A stretch of DNA of 6,720 nucleotides from Phycisphaerae bacterium (GCA_030609625.1 JAUWBX010000110.1:1-6720); one strand, 5' to 3'. Numbered from the stretch's first letter, positions 1 through 5,654 are shown. The notes: generated by a model from the sequence alone, not told the origin. Program-made: numbers and translations.

Positions 1-2
1 GA

Positions 3-116
3 AAAGACGGGGGCGGTTACGCGGTGGAGGTTCAGACACACATAGAGCATAAGATTCAAGGTCATTGGCAAAAGAAGATGGTCAATTCGCATTTGTATTT
101 TGTGAGTACCTATTGA
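3..116 (+). CDS. C-terminal end of an upstream gene, possibly another pseudopilin (partial)
   Basis: One frame is open from the left edge of the window to a TGA at 114-116, giving the last 37 residues of a protein that begins outside the window. The other two forward frames stop within the first 51 bases. The tail is polar and aromatic (it contains GGGYAVEVQ and ends HLYFVSTY), with no motif I can name. It stops 17 bases before the ATG of the pseudopilin gene at 134, and the likely ribosome-binding site of that gene (GAAAGG, 115-120) overlaps its stop codon, so the two are probably co-transcribed. By position it may be another minor pseudopilin or secretion component, but that is inference from context. 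Moderate confidence that it is coding, low confidence in any function. Confidence 0.5.
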   Translation, partial: KDGGGYAVEVQTHIEHKIQGHWQKKMVNSHLYFVSTY

Positions 117-133
117 AAGGTTCTGAATTTAAC

Positions 134-592
134 ATGAAAAAACCAAGGCAAATACTACTCTGCGAAGCAGGGCTTCGCTGCGAAGCACGAGAAGGTTTTG
201 TGCTGATACTTGTGATAACGGCGATGGCCATAATAGGACTCGAAATGTACGTATTAACGGGCGGTGCGAACACTATGTTGTTTCAATCGGATACCGCTTA
301 TCTCGAAGCCTGTGAACGGAACCTGGTAACGAGCGGCTTAGCATGGGCGAAACAAAATATCCGGAATAAGAGTAGAGAAACCTTTGAGAAAACTGTAGAA
401 TTGGATGTTAGTAAGATGCCCAGCAACGCTGGGTTCCGATCAAAACCCGCCGTTGGCGGGATTCGCGGTTCAACCCTGATTGTTACTATAAGTATCCCAA
501 CAGGCGAAGAGCCGCAAGCTCAAATAAGCGCACGCGTAAGCCGTGGCAGACGAACTTTCAGAGGCGATGGCAAATACAAAATCAGGCTATGA
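134..592 (+). CDS. PilX/GspK-like minor pseudopilin (prepilin-type protein)
   Basis: A 152-residue protein with a short basic N-terminus (MKKPRQ), then REGFVLILVITAMAIIG at about residues 19-35. This is the glycine-then-hydrophobic-helix arrangement of type IV prepilins cleaved by PilD-like peptidases. The Glu expected at mature position 5 is absent (Leu26 if cleavage follows Gly21), as is usual for GspK- and PilX-type minor pseudopilins that sit at the filament tip. The stretch around residues 54-73 (AYLEACERNLVTSGLAWAKQ) fits the helical stalk after the membrane segment. I start at ATG 134, not at the ATG at 65, because the signal then lies next to the N-terminus and the earlier start would overlap the upstream gene. 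It overlaps the PilT-like gene by 4 bases (ATGA). Oddly, three palindromic cassettes are embedded in the frame, one directly before the signal helix. The protein is shorter than classical GspK. Confidence 0.72.
   Translation: MKKPRQILLCEAGLRCEAREGFVLILVITAMAIIGLEMYVLTGGANTMLFQSDTAYLEACERNLVTSGLAWAKQNIRNKSRETFEKTVELDVSKMPSNAGFRSKPAVGGIRGSTLIVTISIPTGEEPQAQISARVSRGRRTFRGDGKYKIRL
162..186 (+). repeat. In-frame palindromic repeat inside the prepilin leader
   Basis: The 7-mer GCGAAGC occurs at 162-168 and 180-186, with its reverse complement GCTTCGC at 172-178, so the segment can fold either way. It encodes CEAGLRCEA at residues 10-18, between the basic start of the leader and the REGF processing site. 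The GCGAAG core also occurs in the intergenic repeat islands at 3701 and 5848, suggesting that a genome repeat inserted in frame. Confidence 0.6.
419..460 (+). repeat. Pair of perfect short hairpins within the pseudopilin gene
   Basis: Two perfect 6-bp stems with 3-nt loops lie 12 bases apart: CCCAGC-AAC-GCTGGG at 419-433 and CCCGCC-GTT-GGCGGG at 446-460. They encode the SNAGFRSKPAVGG region, a stretch that reads like a flexible linker. Each has the form of the GC-rich mini-palindromes seen in the intergenic repeats of this window. They may be inserted repeat units or RNA structure within the transcript. Confidence 0.5.
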
Positions 593-1617
593 TAAGCAGG
601 AAGCAATTATTAGAGCACGCAAAAGCCCAGCAAGCCACCGATATACACATTTGCCCCGGCGCCCCTATAATGTTCAGGGTTGGAGGGAAATTAATTCCTA
701 TTACAAAAGAAAAGCTGACTGCCGAGCAATGCCGGGAAATATCGTTAGACCTTCTTACGGAAGAGCAGAAAATCCAGTTTGAAACAAATCTGGATTATGA
801 CTTAATGTTAGCGGAAGAAGCCGGAAGGTATCGGATAAATATCGGCTATTTTAACGGCGAAGTAGGCTCTACAATCAGAATTCTACCCACCAAACCAAAA
901 ACTATTGAAGAGCTGCTTCTCCCTGACGTTGTCAAAGACCTGGCCAAAAGAACAAAAGGGCTGGTGTTAATAACCGGAAGCACCAGTCAGGGCAAAACCA
1001 CAACAATGGCATCAATGATAGATGAAATAAACACAACCTGCGAAAAACACATAGTTACCATTGAGGACCCAATCGAGTACGTGCATACGAATAAAGCCGG
1101 GATTGTAAGGCAAAGAGAGGTCGGACGAGATACTCAGACATTTTACAGCGGACTAAGGGCTGCTCTAAGACAGGACCCTGATGTTATTGCCATAGGTGAG
1201 ATGCGAGACTACGAAACTATTAAGATTGCCCTGGCGGCTGCGGAAACCGGCGTCCTGGTCCTTTCCACTCTGCACGTTATATCAATCGATAAGATTATCG
1301 AAAGACTCTTAAGTTATGCCCCCGCCACCGACGAAGGGCAGCTAAGGTTTCTTTTGGCAGAATCGTTACAGGGCATGATTCACCAGGAACTAATCCCAAC
1401 AGTAAACAACGAACAAAGGGTGGCCTGCGAAGTATTAGTCGTAACTAACGCAGCGAAGAATATTATCAGAAGAAAGGGCGGGTTCTTCCTGAGGACTGTA
1501 ATCGAGACCGGCAAAAAACACGGGATGATTACAATGGCTGAATCCATCAACGCCCTTCTTGAGGCTGGTACAATAAGCGAAGGTGTTGCAACAAGCATCT
1601 TGGCAAACTATAAGTAA
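589..1617 (+). CDS. pilT: PilT-family type IV pilus/secretion ATPase
   Basis: A 342-residue cytoplasmic hexameric ATPase of the GspE/PilT superfamily. It has the length and two-domain plan of PilT, the retraction motor of type IV pili. The N-terminal PAS-like domain opens with ATDIHICPGAPIMFRVGG (residues 16-33), typical of PilT. The C-terminal RecA-like domain carries Walker A GSTSQGKTT (130-138), the Asp box TIEDPIEY (157-164), Walker B DPDVIAIGEMRD (196-207, Glu204) and the His box GVLVLSTLHV (221-230). The tail HGMITM (311-316) matches the conserved PilT end. Departures from the family: the first His of the His box is Val222, the residues after His229 are VIS, and the AIRNLIRE-like motif reads AAKNIIRR (288-295). 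The start at ATG 589 overlaps the pseudopilin stop, implying translational coupling; only a weak ribosome-binding site is visible. It may be a diverged PilT paralogue serving a secretion pseudopilus and not twitching; family assignment is secure, role less so. Confidence 0.92.
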   Translation: MISRKQLLEHAKAQQATDIHICPGAPIMFRVGGKLIPITKEKLTAEQCREISLDLLTEEQKIQFETNLDYDLMLAEEAGRYRINIGYFNGEVGSTIRILPTKPKTIEELLLPDVVKDLAKRTKGLVLITGSTSQGKTTTMASMIDEINTTCEKHIVTIEDPIEYVHTNKAGIVRQREVGRDTQTFYSGLRAALRQDPDVIAIGEMRDYETIKIALAAAETGVLVLSTLHVISIDKIIERLLSYAPATDEGQLRFLLAESLQGMIHQELIPTVNNEQRVACEVLVVTNAAKNIIRRKGGFFLRTVIETGKKHGMITMAESINALLEAGTISEGVATSILANYK

Positions 1618-1643
1618 TTTTTCGCCGCTTTATCAATCCAGGT

Positions 1644-2978
1644 TTAGAAATACCAGGGCGAGCGCATTGCACGGCCGAGCATGCGAGTGGCCGAGGGGTC
1701 ATTGATAATCTGTTCTCGTTTCGGGTCCCAGCGGATAGCACGGCCTAAGAGCATTGCAATGTTTCCCAAGTGTGCAACTGTAACAGACCGGTGGTTAACA
1801 TCGATGGGCGTAACAGTCTGGGCACGCGTCTTGACGCAATCCAAGAAATCACGACGATGACCTTGACGATGATCGCCGGATGGTCTCGCCAAGTGCACTT
1901 CTTCAGGGCCAATCTTTTCTTTAAGTAAACGTTTTGGATTTGCGTCAAGGCCGCTGCGTGTTACATGCACCCAGCCTTTGTTCCCTATGAATCGGACACC
2001 TTGCGGATAATGATTATTGCTTCCGACATGCAGTGTTACACCGTTGTCATAAGTGCATTCGAAGTCATAGTCAACGGCGGTGTTCCATAGTCCGTCTTTG
2101 GGAAATATACATCTTCCGACAACTTTAACGGGTCCGGTTTCATCACAGCCCATACCCCAATGTGCAATGTCGATGTGGTGGCCTCCCCAGTCAGTAACCT
2201 GGCCGCCGGAGTAATCCATTATCCAGCGGAAGTTCCAATGGCAGCGTTTTTCAGTGTACGGCGCCCAGGGGGCGGGACCAAGCCACATCTTGTAGTCAAA
2301 GCCATCCGGAATCGGCATAACCGGTTGAGGGTCAATTCGATGGACGGTTGGCTGACCGCCGCCTGGGTTATACCCTCCACCGATACCAACTTCGACTCTT
2401 TGTAACTTGCCAATGCGTTGATTACGGACCAGTTCGCACGCAAAACGAAAGTGCGCCGTTGAACGCTGCCAACTGCCGGTTTGCCATACACAGTTGTAAC
2501 GATGCACCGCTTCGACCATTGCCTGGCCCTCAGCGATAGTCAAAGCCAATGGCTTTTCACCGTAAATGTCCTTGCCGGCACGGACACCACTAATGGCCGG
2601 GACAGAATGCCAATGGTCTGGAACTGATATGCAAAGTGCATCAATTTCGTCGCGGGAAATCATATCTCGAAAGTCGTTGTACCGGGCACAATCCTTGTTG
2701 CCATACTTCTCGTTAATCTCCTTAGTCGCAGCGTTCCGCCTGCCGGCATCGACGTCACAGACAGCAATAATTTGACAATCATCCTCCTGCAGGAATCCTT
2801 TCACGTGGCGCATTCCCATACTGCCCAGGCCGATAAGGCCCATCGTTACTCGGTTGCTCGGGGCCGGTCGCTCATCCCGGCCGAGGGCCGAAGAAGGAAC
2901 AATATACGGTGCCGCAACGGCCGCCGCGGTGCTTTTCATAAAAGTACGGCGTGATATTGCCTGACGTATTCGTTTCAT
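1644..2978 (-). CDS. Tat-exported Gfo/Idh/MocA family oxidoreductase
   Basis: A 444-residue NAD(P)-dependent sugar or polyol dehydrogenase-like protein. The N-terminus has a twin-arginine export signal, SRRTFMK (residues 9-15), followed by a hydrophobic Ala/Val stretch and AAPYIVPSSALG, so it is probably folded in the cytoplasm with its cofactor and then exported. The Rossmann fold shows GLIGLGSMGMRH (47-58, G50/G52/G55), then CISVPDHWH (116-124) and the signature EKP (141-143). The substrate half has GGQVTDWGGHHIDIAHW (258-274), with the D/H/H/D residues conserved in this Tat-borne subgroup. The C-terminal part from DFLDCVK onwards, through HLGNIAMLLGR to the PWYF end, also fits, so the gene is full length. 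I start at ATG 2978: a GGGAAA ribosome-binding site precedes it, whereas a start at 3035 would overlap the upstream gene and displace the Tat signal. It follows the PfpI-like gene by 14 bases and converges on the PilT-like gene with 26 bases between them. Substrate unknown. Confidence 0.93.
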   Translation of the reverse strand: MKRIRQAISRRTFMKSTAAAVAAPYIVPSSALGRDERPAPSNRVTMGLIGLGSMGMRHVKGFLQEDDCQIIAVCDVDAGRRNAATKEINEKYGNKDCARYNDFRDMISRDEIDALCISVPDHWHSVPAISGVRAGKDIYGEKPLALTIAEGQAMVEAVHRYNCVWQTGSWQRSTAHFRFACELVRNQRIGKLQRVEVGIGGGYNPGGGQPTVHRIDPQPVMPIPDGFDYKMWLGPAPWAPYTEKRCHWNFRWIMDYSGGQVTDWGGHHIDIAHWGMGCDETGPVKVVGRCIFPKDGLWNTAVDYDFECTYDNGVTLHVGSNNHYPQGVRFIGNKGWVHVTRSGLDANPKRLLKEKIGPEEVHLARPSGDHRQGHRRDFLDCVKTRAQTVTPIDVNHRSVTVAHLGNIAMLLGRAIRWDPKREQIINDPSATRMLGRAMRSPWYF

Positions 2979-2992
2979 TGTTGATTTCCCGA

Positions 2993-3565
2993 CTATTCGG
3001 CTGCTGCTCGAGCTTTGAGAAGCATCTTGACCCACACCCCGACGTAACGGCCGTGGTCATGATATGTCCGCCCACTGACTAAGTTGCCATCCACAACGCA
3101 CGGCTCATTGACGAAGGTGCCTCCGCAGACCTCAAGGTCGAATTTGCACTTGGGCACAGTGGCCATACGTCGGCCCTTCACACAGCCGGCATAAGCCGGT
3201 ATCTCCACGCCATGACATACACAGGCTATCGGCTTGTTAGTTTCAAAAAAGTGCCGTGTGATACGGACAAGGTCTGGGTCATACCTTAAATATTCAGGAG
3301 CACGACCCCCTGAGAAAAAAATACCTAAATACTCTTTTGGGTCAACATCTCGAAAGGCAATATCCGCCGCAATGGTATAGCCCTCGAACTCGCGAGTGAT
3401 TTTGCCGTCCCAGTCCGGGGGAATTTCGTGCAGGACCATATGGAAGCGTCGCTTTTCCGGGCCGGCCACCACGGGCTCAAAATCATCTTCCTGCAAGCGG
3501 TAATACGGATATAGTGTATCGACAGTCTCAGTCGCATCGCCGACTATAATTAGCACTTTATTCAT
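2993..3565 (-). CDS. DJ-1/PfpI family protein (class I glutamine amidotransferase-like)
   Basis: A 190-residue cytoplasmic protein of the DJ-1/ThiJ/PfpI superfamily, whose members act as proteases, glyoxalases/deglycases or stress chaperones. It begins with the flavodoxin-like strand MNKVLIIVGDATE. Glu13 is the likely conserved acidic residue, FFSGGRAPEYLR (83-94) is the typical oxyanion-loop region, and ACVCHGVEI (114-122) is the nucleophile elbow, with Cys117 followed by His118 as in PfpI. The family is usually 165-200 residues, so this is full length. It is the first gene of a unit with the Tat oxidoreductase 14 bases downstream. No good ribosome-binding site lies before ATG 3565, but a promoter-like pair sits so close that the transcript could begin at the start codon. 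No signal peptide is visible. Its substrate cannot be told from sequence; a role in damage repair or carbohydrate-derived aldehyde handling is only a guess from the neighbour. Confidence 0.9.
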   Translation of the reverse strand: MNKVLIIVGDATETVDTLYPYYRLQEDDFEPVVAGPEKRRFHMVLHEIPPDWDGKITREFEGYTIAADIAFRDVDPKEYLGIFFSGGRAPEYLRYDPDLVRITRHFFETNKPIACVCHGVEIPAYAGCVKGRRMATVPKCKFDLEVCGGTFVNEPCVVDGNLVSGRTYHDHGRYVGVWVKMLLKARAAAE

Positions 3566-3571
3566 ATCCGA

Positions 3572-3600
3572 ATACTAATCCCACAGTAATTCGTTGTCAA
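3572..3600 (-). promoter_or_regulatory. Candidate promoter of the PfpI/oxidoreductase unit, possibly leaderless
   Basis: Read on the minus strand, a perfect -35 box TTGACA (3595-3600) is followed after 17 bases by TAGTAT (3572-3577, four of six matches to TATAAT). Only 6 bases separate the -10 box from the ATG at 3565, so initiation would fall on or next to the start codon. The absence of a well-placed Shine-Dalgarno sequence agrees with a leaderless mRNA. Confidence 0.42.
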
Positions 3601-3667
3601 CAGAAGAAACTACCAAACTCTTTTAGGTAAACATGACCCGAAATTCGGTGGCTTCATAGAAACCAAG

Positions 3668-3825
3668 TGCTCTGTTGAAAACATGGATTGTCATTCTGAG
3701 GCGAAGCCGAAGAATCTCAATTCTTGAGCCATAAAGAGATTCTTCACTCCCCCGTTCGACTACGCTCAGGGCTAAAGGCTGCGCTCCGTTCGGAATGACA
3801 GTTTTTGTAACTTTTCAACAGAGCA
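3668..3825. repeat. MITE-like palindromic element with perfect 14-bp terminal inverted repeats
   Basis: TGCTCTGTTGAAAA at 3668-3681 is exactly matched in inverse by TTTTCAACAGAGCA at 3812-3825. Nested inside are further inverted pairs: TGTCATTC (3689-3696) with GAATGACA (3793-3800), and GAAGAATCTC (3709-3718) with GAGATTCTTC (3736-3745), plus a small CTCAA/TTGAG hairpin (3716-3728). The element is 158 bp, has no reading frame of note, and is not bounded by an obvious target duplication. This is the layout of a non-autonomous mobile or REP-type element; I see no transposase in the window. Confidence 0.65.
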
Positions 3826-3907
3826 TAATGAATATTGAATATCGAGAAAAGAATTTCGAATGTCGAAGAACCGCTGAGGCAGGATAAATGAAATTCGGTG
3901 CCCATAT
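3826..3907. other. Intergenic spacer with AT-rich GAAT/TCGA mini-repeats
   Basis: The stretch between the two repeat elements contains degenerate iterations of GAAT, ATCGA and TTCGAA (about 3828-3868) and no coding potential or ribosome-binding site. It ends with GAAATTCGGTG (3890-3900), a second copy of the 11-mer at 3640-3650. Confidence 0.4.
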
Positions 3908-3977
3908 CCCTTCGGCAAGCTCAGGGCAGGCTCTTCGGCTGCGCCTCAGCCTTGCCTGCCGGCAGGCAGGGATGACA
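3908..3977. repeat. Truncated GC-rich palindromic repeat with 16-bp perfect palindrome
   Basis: The segment contains CTTCGGCAAGCTCAGGGC (3910-3927), whose CTCAGGGC is shared with the element at 3668-3825 (3765-3772). It also has a GGCT/AGCC hairpin (3937-3951 region) and the perfect palindrome TGCCTGCCGGCAGGCA (3953-3968). It ends in GGATGACA, resembling the inner right end of the first element (GGAATGACA, 3792-3800), but its left half is missing. It lies 30 bases past the lipoprotein stop and could form RNA structure at the 3' end of that transcript, although no T-run follows on the minus strand. Confidence 0.5.
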
Positions 3978-4006
3978 AAGTGGCGTGGGGATTCCGATGA
4001 CAGTTA

Positions 4007-4426
4007 CTACTTATCCTTTTTTTGAAGGCCGAGGCCACGGCCGGGATGCCCTTTCGATTTACCCTTGCCCTTTCCTTTGGCTCGAAGACCCCGAGGCAAT
4101 GCCTCATCCGATACAAACTCCCACGGGCCATCCATATGGACGCCCACTTCCCAATTGGTCTCGCGAAGACGGTAATAGTGGCCTTTGAAGTAGTAATTGT
4201 GAGGAAGACCAACGACAATATAGACGCCGCGACCCGAATCGTAAACGAGCTCTGCGCCTTGGTGTTTGTGGCGATATCCGTGCGCGGGAGCGTGTGGGGG
4301 AGGTCCAGGTTTGGCTCTGTGCCTGCGGCCCGAACCCACACCAAGCGAAAAGCTCTCGCATGAGACAAGCATAAACGTCATACAAGCCAGAACAACCGCC
4401 GATAAGGATAAGGATTTGAGTCTCAT
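4007..4426 (-). CDS. Small lipoprotein with GPPPHAPAHGYR motif and basic tail
   Basis: A 139-residue protein with a lipoprotein signal: basic MRLK, a hydrophobic core, and the lipobox LVSC (residues 20-23) with Cys23 as the expected lipidated residue. After it come GPPPHAPAHGYR (41-52), ELVYDSGRGVYIVVG (59-73) and a Tyr/Trp-rich part (HNYYFKGHYYR, NWEVGVHMDGPWEF). I recall this arrangement from small uncharacterised lipoproteins of Gram-negative bacteria whose function is not established. The tail from residue 115 is a Lys/Gly repeat (AKGKGKGKSKGHPGRG), possibly binding polyanions. The start is well supported: GAGGGA at 4433-4438 lies 6 bases before the ATG. It is a single-gene unit, divergent from the GspF-like gene. 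A role in the envelope is inferred from the signal only. Confidence 0.8.
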   Translation of the reverse strand: MRLKSLSLSAVVLACMTFMLVSCESFSLGVGSGRRHRAKPGPPPHAPAHGYRHKHQGAELVYDSGRGVYIVVGLPHNYYFKGHYYRLRETNWEVGVHMDGPWEFVSDEALPRGLRAKGKGKGKSKGHPGRGLGLQKKDK

Positions 4427-4488
4427 TATTAGTCCCTCGTAACATTCAGCTAATTCAGTTACCCGTTAAAAACGTCATACAACTATAA

Positions 4489-4516
4489 AATATAGTATAA
4501 ATGTGGGATGAATCAA
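4489..4516 (-). promoter_or_regulatory. Candidate promoter of the lipoprotein gene
   Basis: On the minus strand TTGATT (4511-4516) is followed after 16 bases by TATATT (4489-4494, five of six matches to the -10 consensus), predicting a leader of roughly 55 bases before ATG 4426. The -10 overlaps a small inverted repeat, ACTATA-AAA-TATAGT (4482-4496), which could be an operator or simply AT-rich promoter DNA. Confidence 0.4.
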
Positions 4517-4568
4517 TAGATTATTATAAAAAAGAGAAATGCCGGAATATTTTATCGGCTTAATTTGT

Positions 4569-4596
4569 TTGATGTAAACCGCCATACTGATACAAT
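4569..4596 (+). promoter_or_regulatory. Candidate promoter of the GspF-like gene
   Basis: TTGATG (4569-4574) is followed after 16 bases by TACAAT (4591-4596, five of six matches), about 62 bases before the GTG start at 4659. It would give the GspF-like gene its own transcript, independent of the PilT operon 3 kb upstream. Confidence 0.4.
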
Positions 4597-4646
4597 CGAG
4601 AGGGTACTTCTGAGCATTAACTATCAACGCATTATAGCGGATACAA

Positions 4647-4652
4647 AAGAGG
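4647..4652 (+). promoter_or_regulatory. Ribosome-binding site that selects the GTG start of the GspF-like gene
   Basis: AAGAGG lies 6 bases before GTG 4659. The first in-frame ATG (4687) has no comparable site and would remove the first nine residues of the first F domain. Confidence 0.65.
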
Positions 4653-4658
4653 CTCGGC

Positions 4659-5630
4659 GTGAGAAATAAACTTGCACTAATATATCATGACCTCGCAGTT
4701 TTGTTCGATGCGGGGCTGCCGATACTAAAGTCACTTAATACGGTCAGTGAAGGATTACAAGGGCATCTGGGAAAAATCTTCTCCGAAATAAGCAAATCTG
4801 TCTCCCAGGGCAATACCTTTGCAGATTCGATGGCCGAATATCCTAAGGTCTTTGCCCGGCTGGATGTAATGCTGGTAAAATCAGCGGAGTTATCTGGTGA
4901 ACTGCCTAATTGTTTCAAGATGCTCTCCAACTGGTATGAGTTTAGAAATCGAATAAAAGGAATTCTCATCTCAGGATTAATTCTGCCGCTCGTGGTTTTT
5001 CATATTATGGTATTTATTGTTCCCCTGCCCTCTATGGTTTTAGGCAAAATCAGCACAACCGAATACATGATGCAGATTGCAAAAGTATTAGTTTTCCTTT
5101 ACCTGCTGACAGGAATAAGCCTGAGCGTCTATCACTCCGTACCAAACAACGGACTTTTTCGCAGACTTTTGGACGCTCTGATACTGAGAATACCAATTCT
5201 GGGTCTGGCTGTTCGGCAACTCTCGATATGCCGGTATTGCAGGGGCTTTAACATGCTCTATAAAGCGGGTGTGCCAATAACAGAATGTGCCGTAAAAGCC
5301 CCCGAACTAACAGGAAACTTAATTATAGCCGACATGTTCAAAGGCGGCGCAGCAAGTACAAAAGCCGGAAATATGACCTGCGATGGATTTTCTCGCAGAT
5401 TACCTTTGGACTATTTCAACCTTTGGCAAACCGGAGAAGAAATCGGAGAACTCGACAGAATGGTTGATAAGATAGCTGAAATTGCCGGCGACAGAGCCGA
5501 ATTGCTGTTCACTGAATTTGCCAAGTGGCTGCCAAGATTAGTTTATGCCCTGGTCTGCATTGTGCTGATTATACAAATACTTAAAATGGCAGGGGCGATA
5601 ACTACTTCGTACTCTATAGATATTCCTTGA
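4659..5630 (+). CDS. Type II secretion/type IV pilus platform protein, GspF/PilC family
   Basis: A 323-residue polytopic inner-membrane protein. GspF/PilC proteins form the platform that couples the cytoplasmic ATPase to pseudopilin insertion. Two T2SSF repeats are visible: residues about 5-125 (LALIYHDLAVLFDAGLPI at the front, KSAELSGELPNCFKML at 74-88) and about 187-310 (CRGFNMLYKAGVPI at 194-207, TGEEIGELDRMVDKIAE at 258-274). Membrane segments lie at about 101-124, 139-158 and 291-309. Classical members have about 400 residues; this one lacks the N-terminal cytoplasmic extension before the first repeat. It starts at GTG with a good AAGAGG site. It probably works with the pseudopilin and PilT-like ATPase upstream, from which it is separated by three minus-strand genes and repeats. 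I cannot decide between a pilus and a secretion role. Confidence 0.9.
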   Translation: MRNKLALIYHDLAVLFDAGLPILKSLNTVSEGLQGHLGKIFSEISKSVSQGNTFADSMAEYPKVFARLDVMLVKSAELSGELPNCFKMLSNWYEFRNRIKGILISGLILPLVVFHIMVFIVPLPSMVLGKISTTEYMMQIAKVLVFLYLLTGISLSVYHSVPNNGLFRRLLDALILRIPILGLAVRQLSICRYCRGFNMLYKAGVPITECAVKAPELTGNLIIADMFKGGAASTKAGNMTCDGFSRRLPLDYFNLWQTGEEIGELDRMVDKIAEIAGDRAELLFTEFAKWLPRLVYALVCIVLIIQILKMAGAITTSYSIDIP

Positions 5631-5654
5631 TAGAAACTACCGCGATGGTATAAT
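5627..5654 (+). promoter_or_regulatory. Strong candidate promoter upstream of the pdxJ relic
   Basis: TTGATA (5627-5632, five of six) overlaps the stop codon of the GspF-like gene and is followed after 16 bases by a perfect TATAAT (5649-5654). Transcription would begin near 5661, about 20 bases before the ATG at 5680. It is the best sigma-70-like match I saw in the window. Confidence 0.6.

Noticed and set aside
543..782. A 79-codon plus-strand frame across the pseudopilin/PilT junction
   Set aside because: It is out of frame with both real genes, which are supported by family motifs, and has no motif of its own.
1618..1643. A bidirectional terminator between the convergent PilT-like and oxidoreductase genes
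   Set aside because: The 26-base gap has a few T residues but no stem-loop that I can pair.
2160..2775. Several plus-strand frames opposite the oxidoreductase
   Set aside because: They lie wholly antisense to a well-conserved gene and show no start signals or recognisable domains.
2979..3035. A longer N-terminus for the oxidoreductase starting at 3035
   Set aside because: It would overlap the end of the PfpI-like gene and push the twin-arginine motif 19 residues inward; ATG 2978 has a GGGAAA site in front.
3668..3977. A CRISPR array or an rRNA/tRNA gene in the repeat island
   Set aside because: There are no regularly spaced direct repeats with unique spacers, no cas genes, and no tRNA-like arms; the symmetry is inverted and nested.
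3946..4368. A 140-codon minus-strand reading frame overlapping the lipoprotein
   Set aside because: It is the shadow of the lipoprotein gene in another frame, lacks the lipoprotein signal and ends inside a palindromic repeat.
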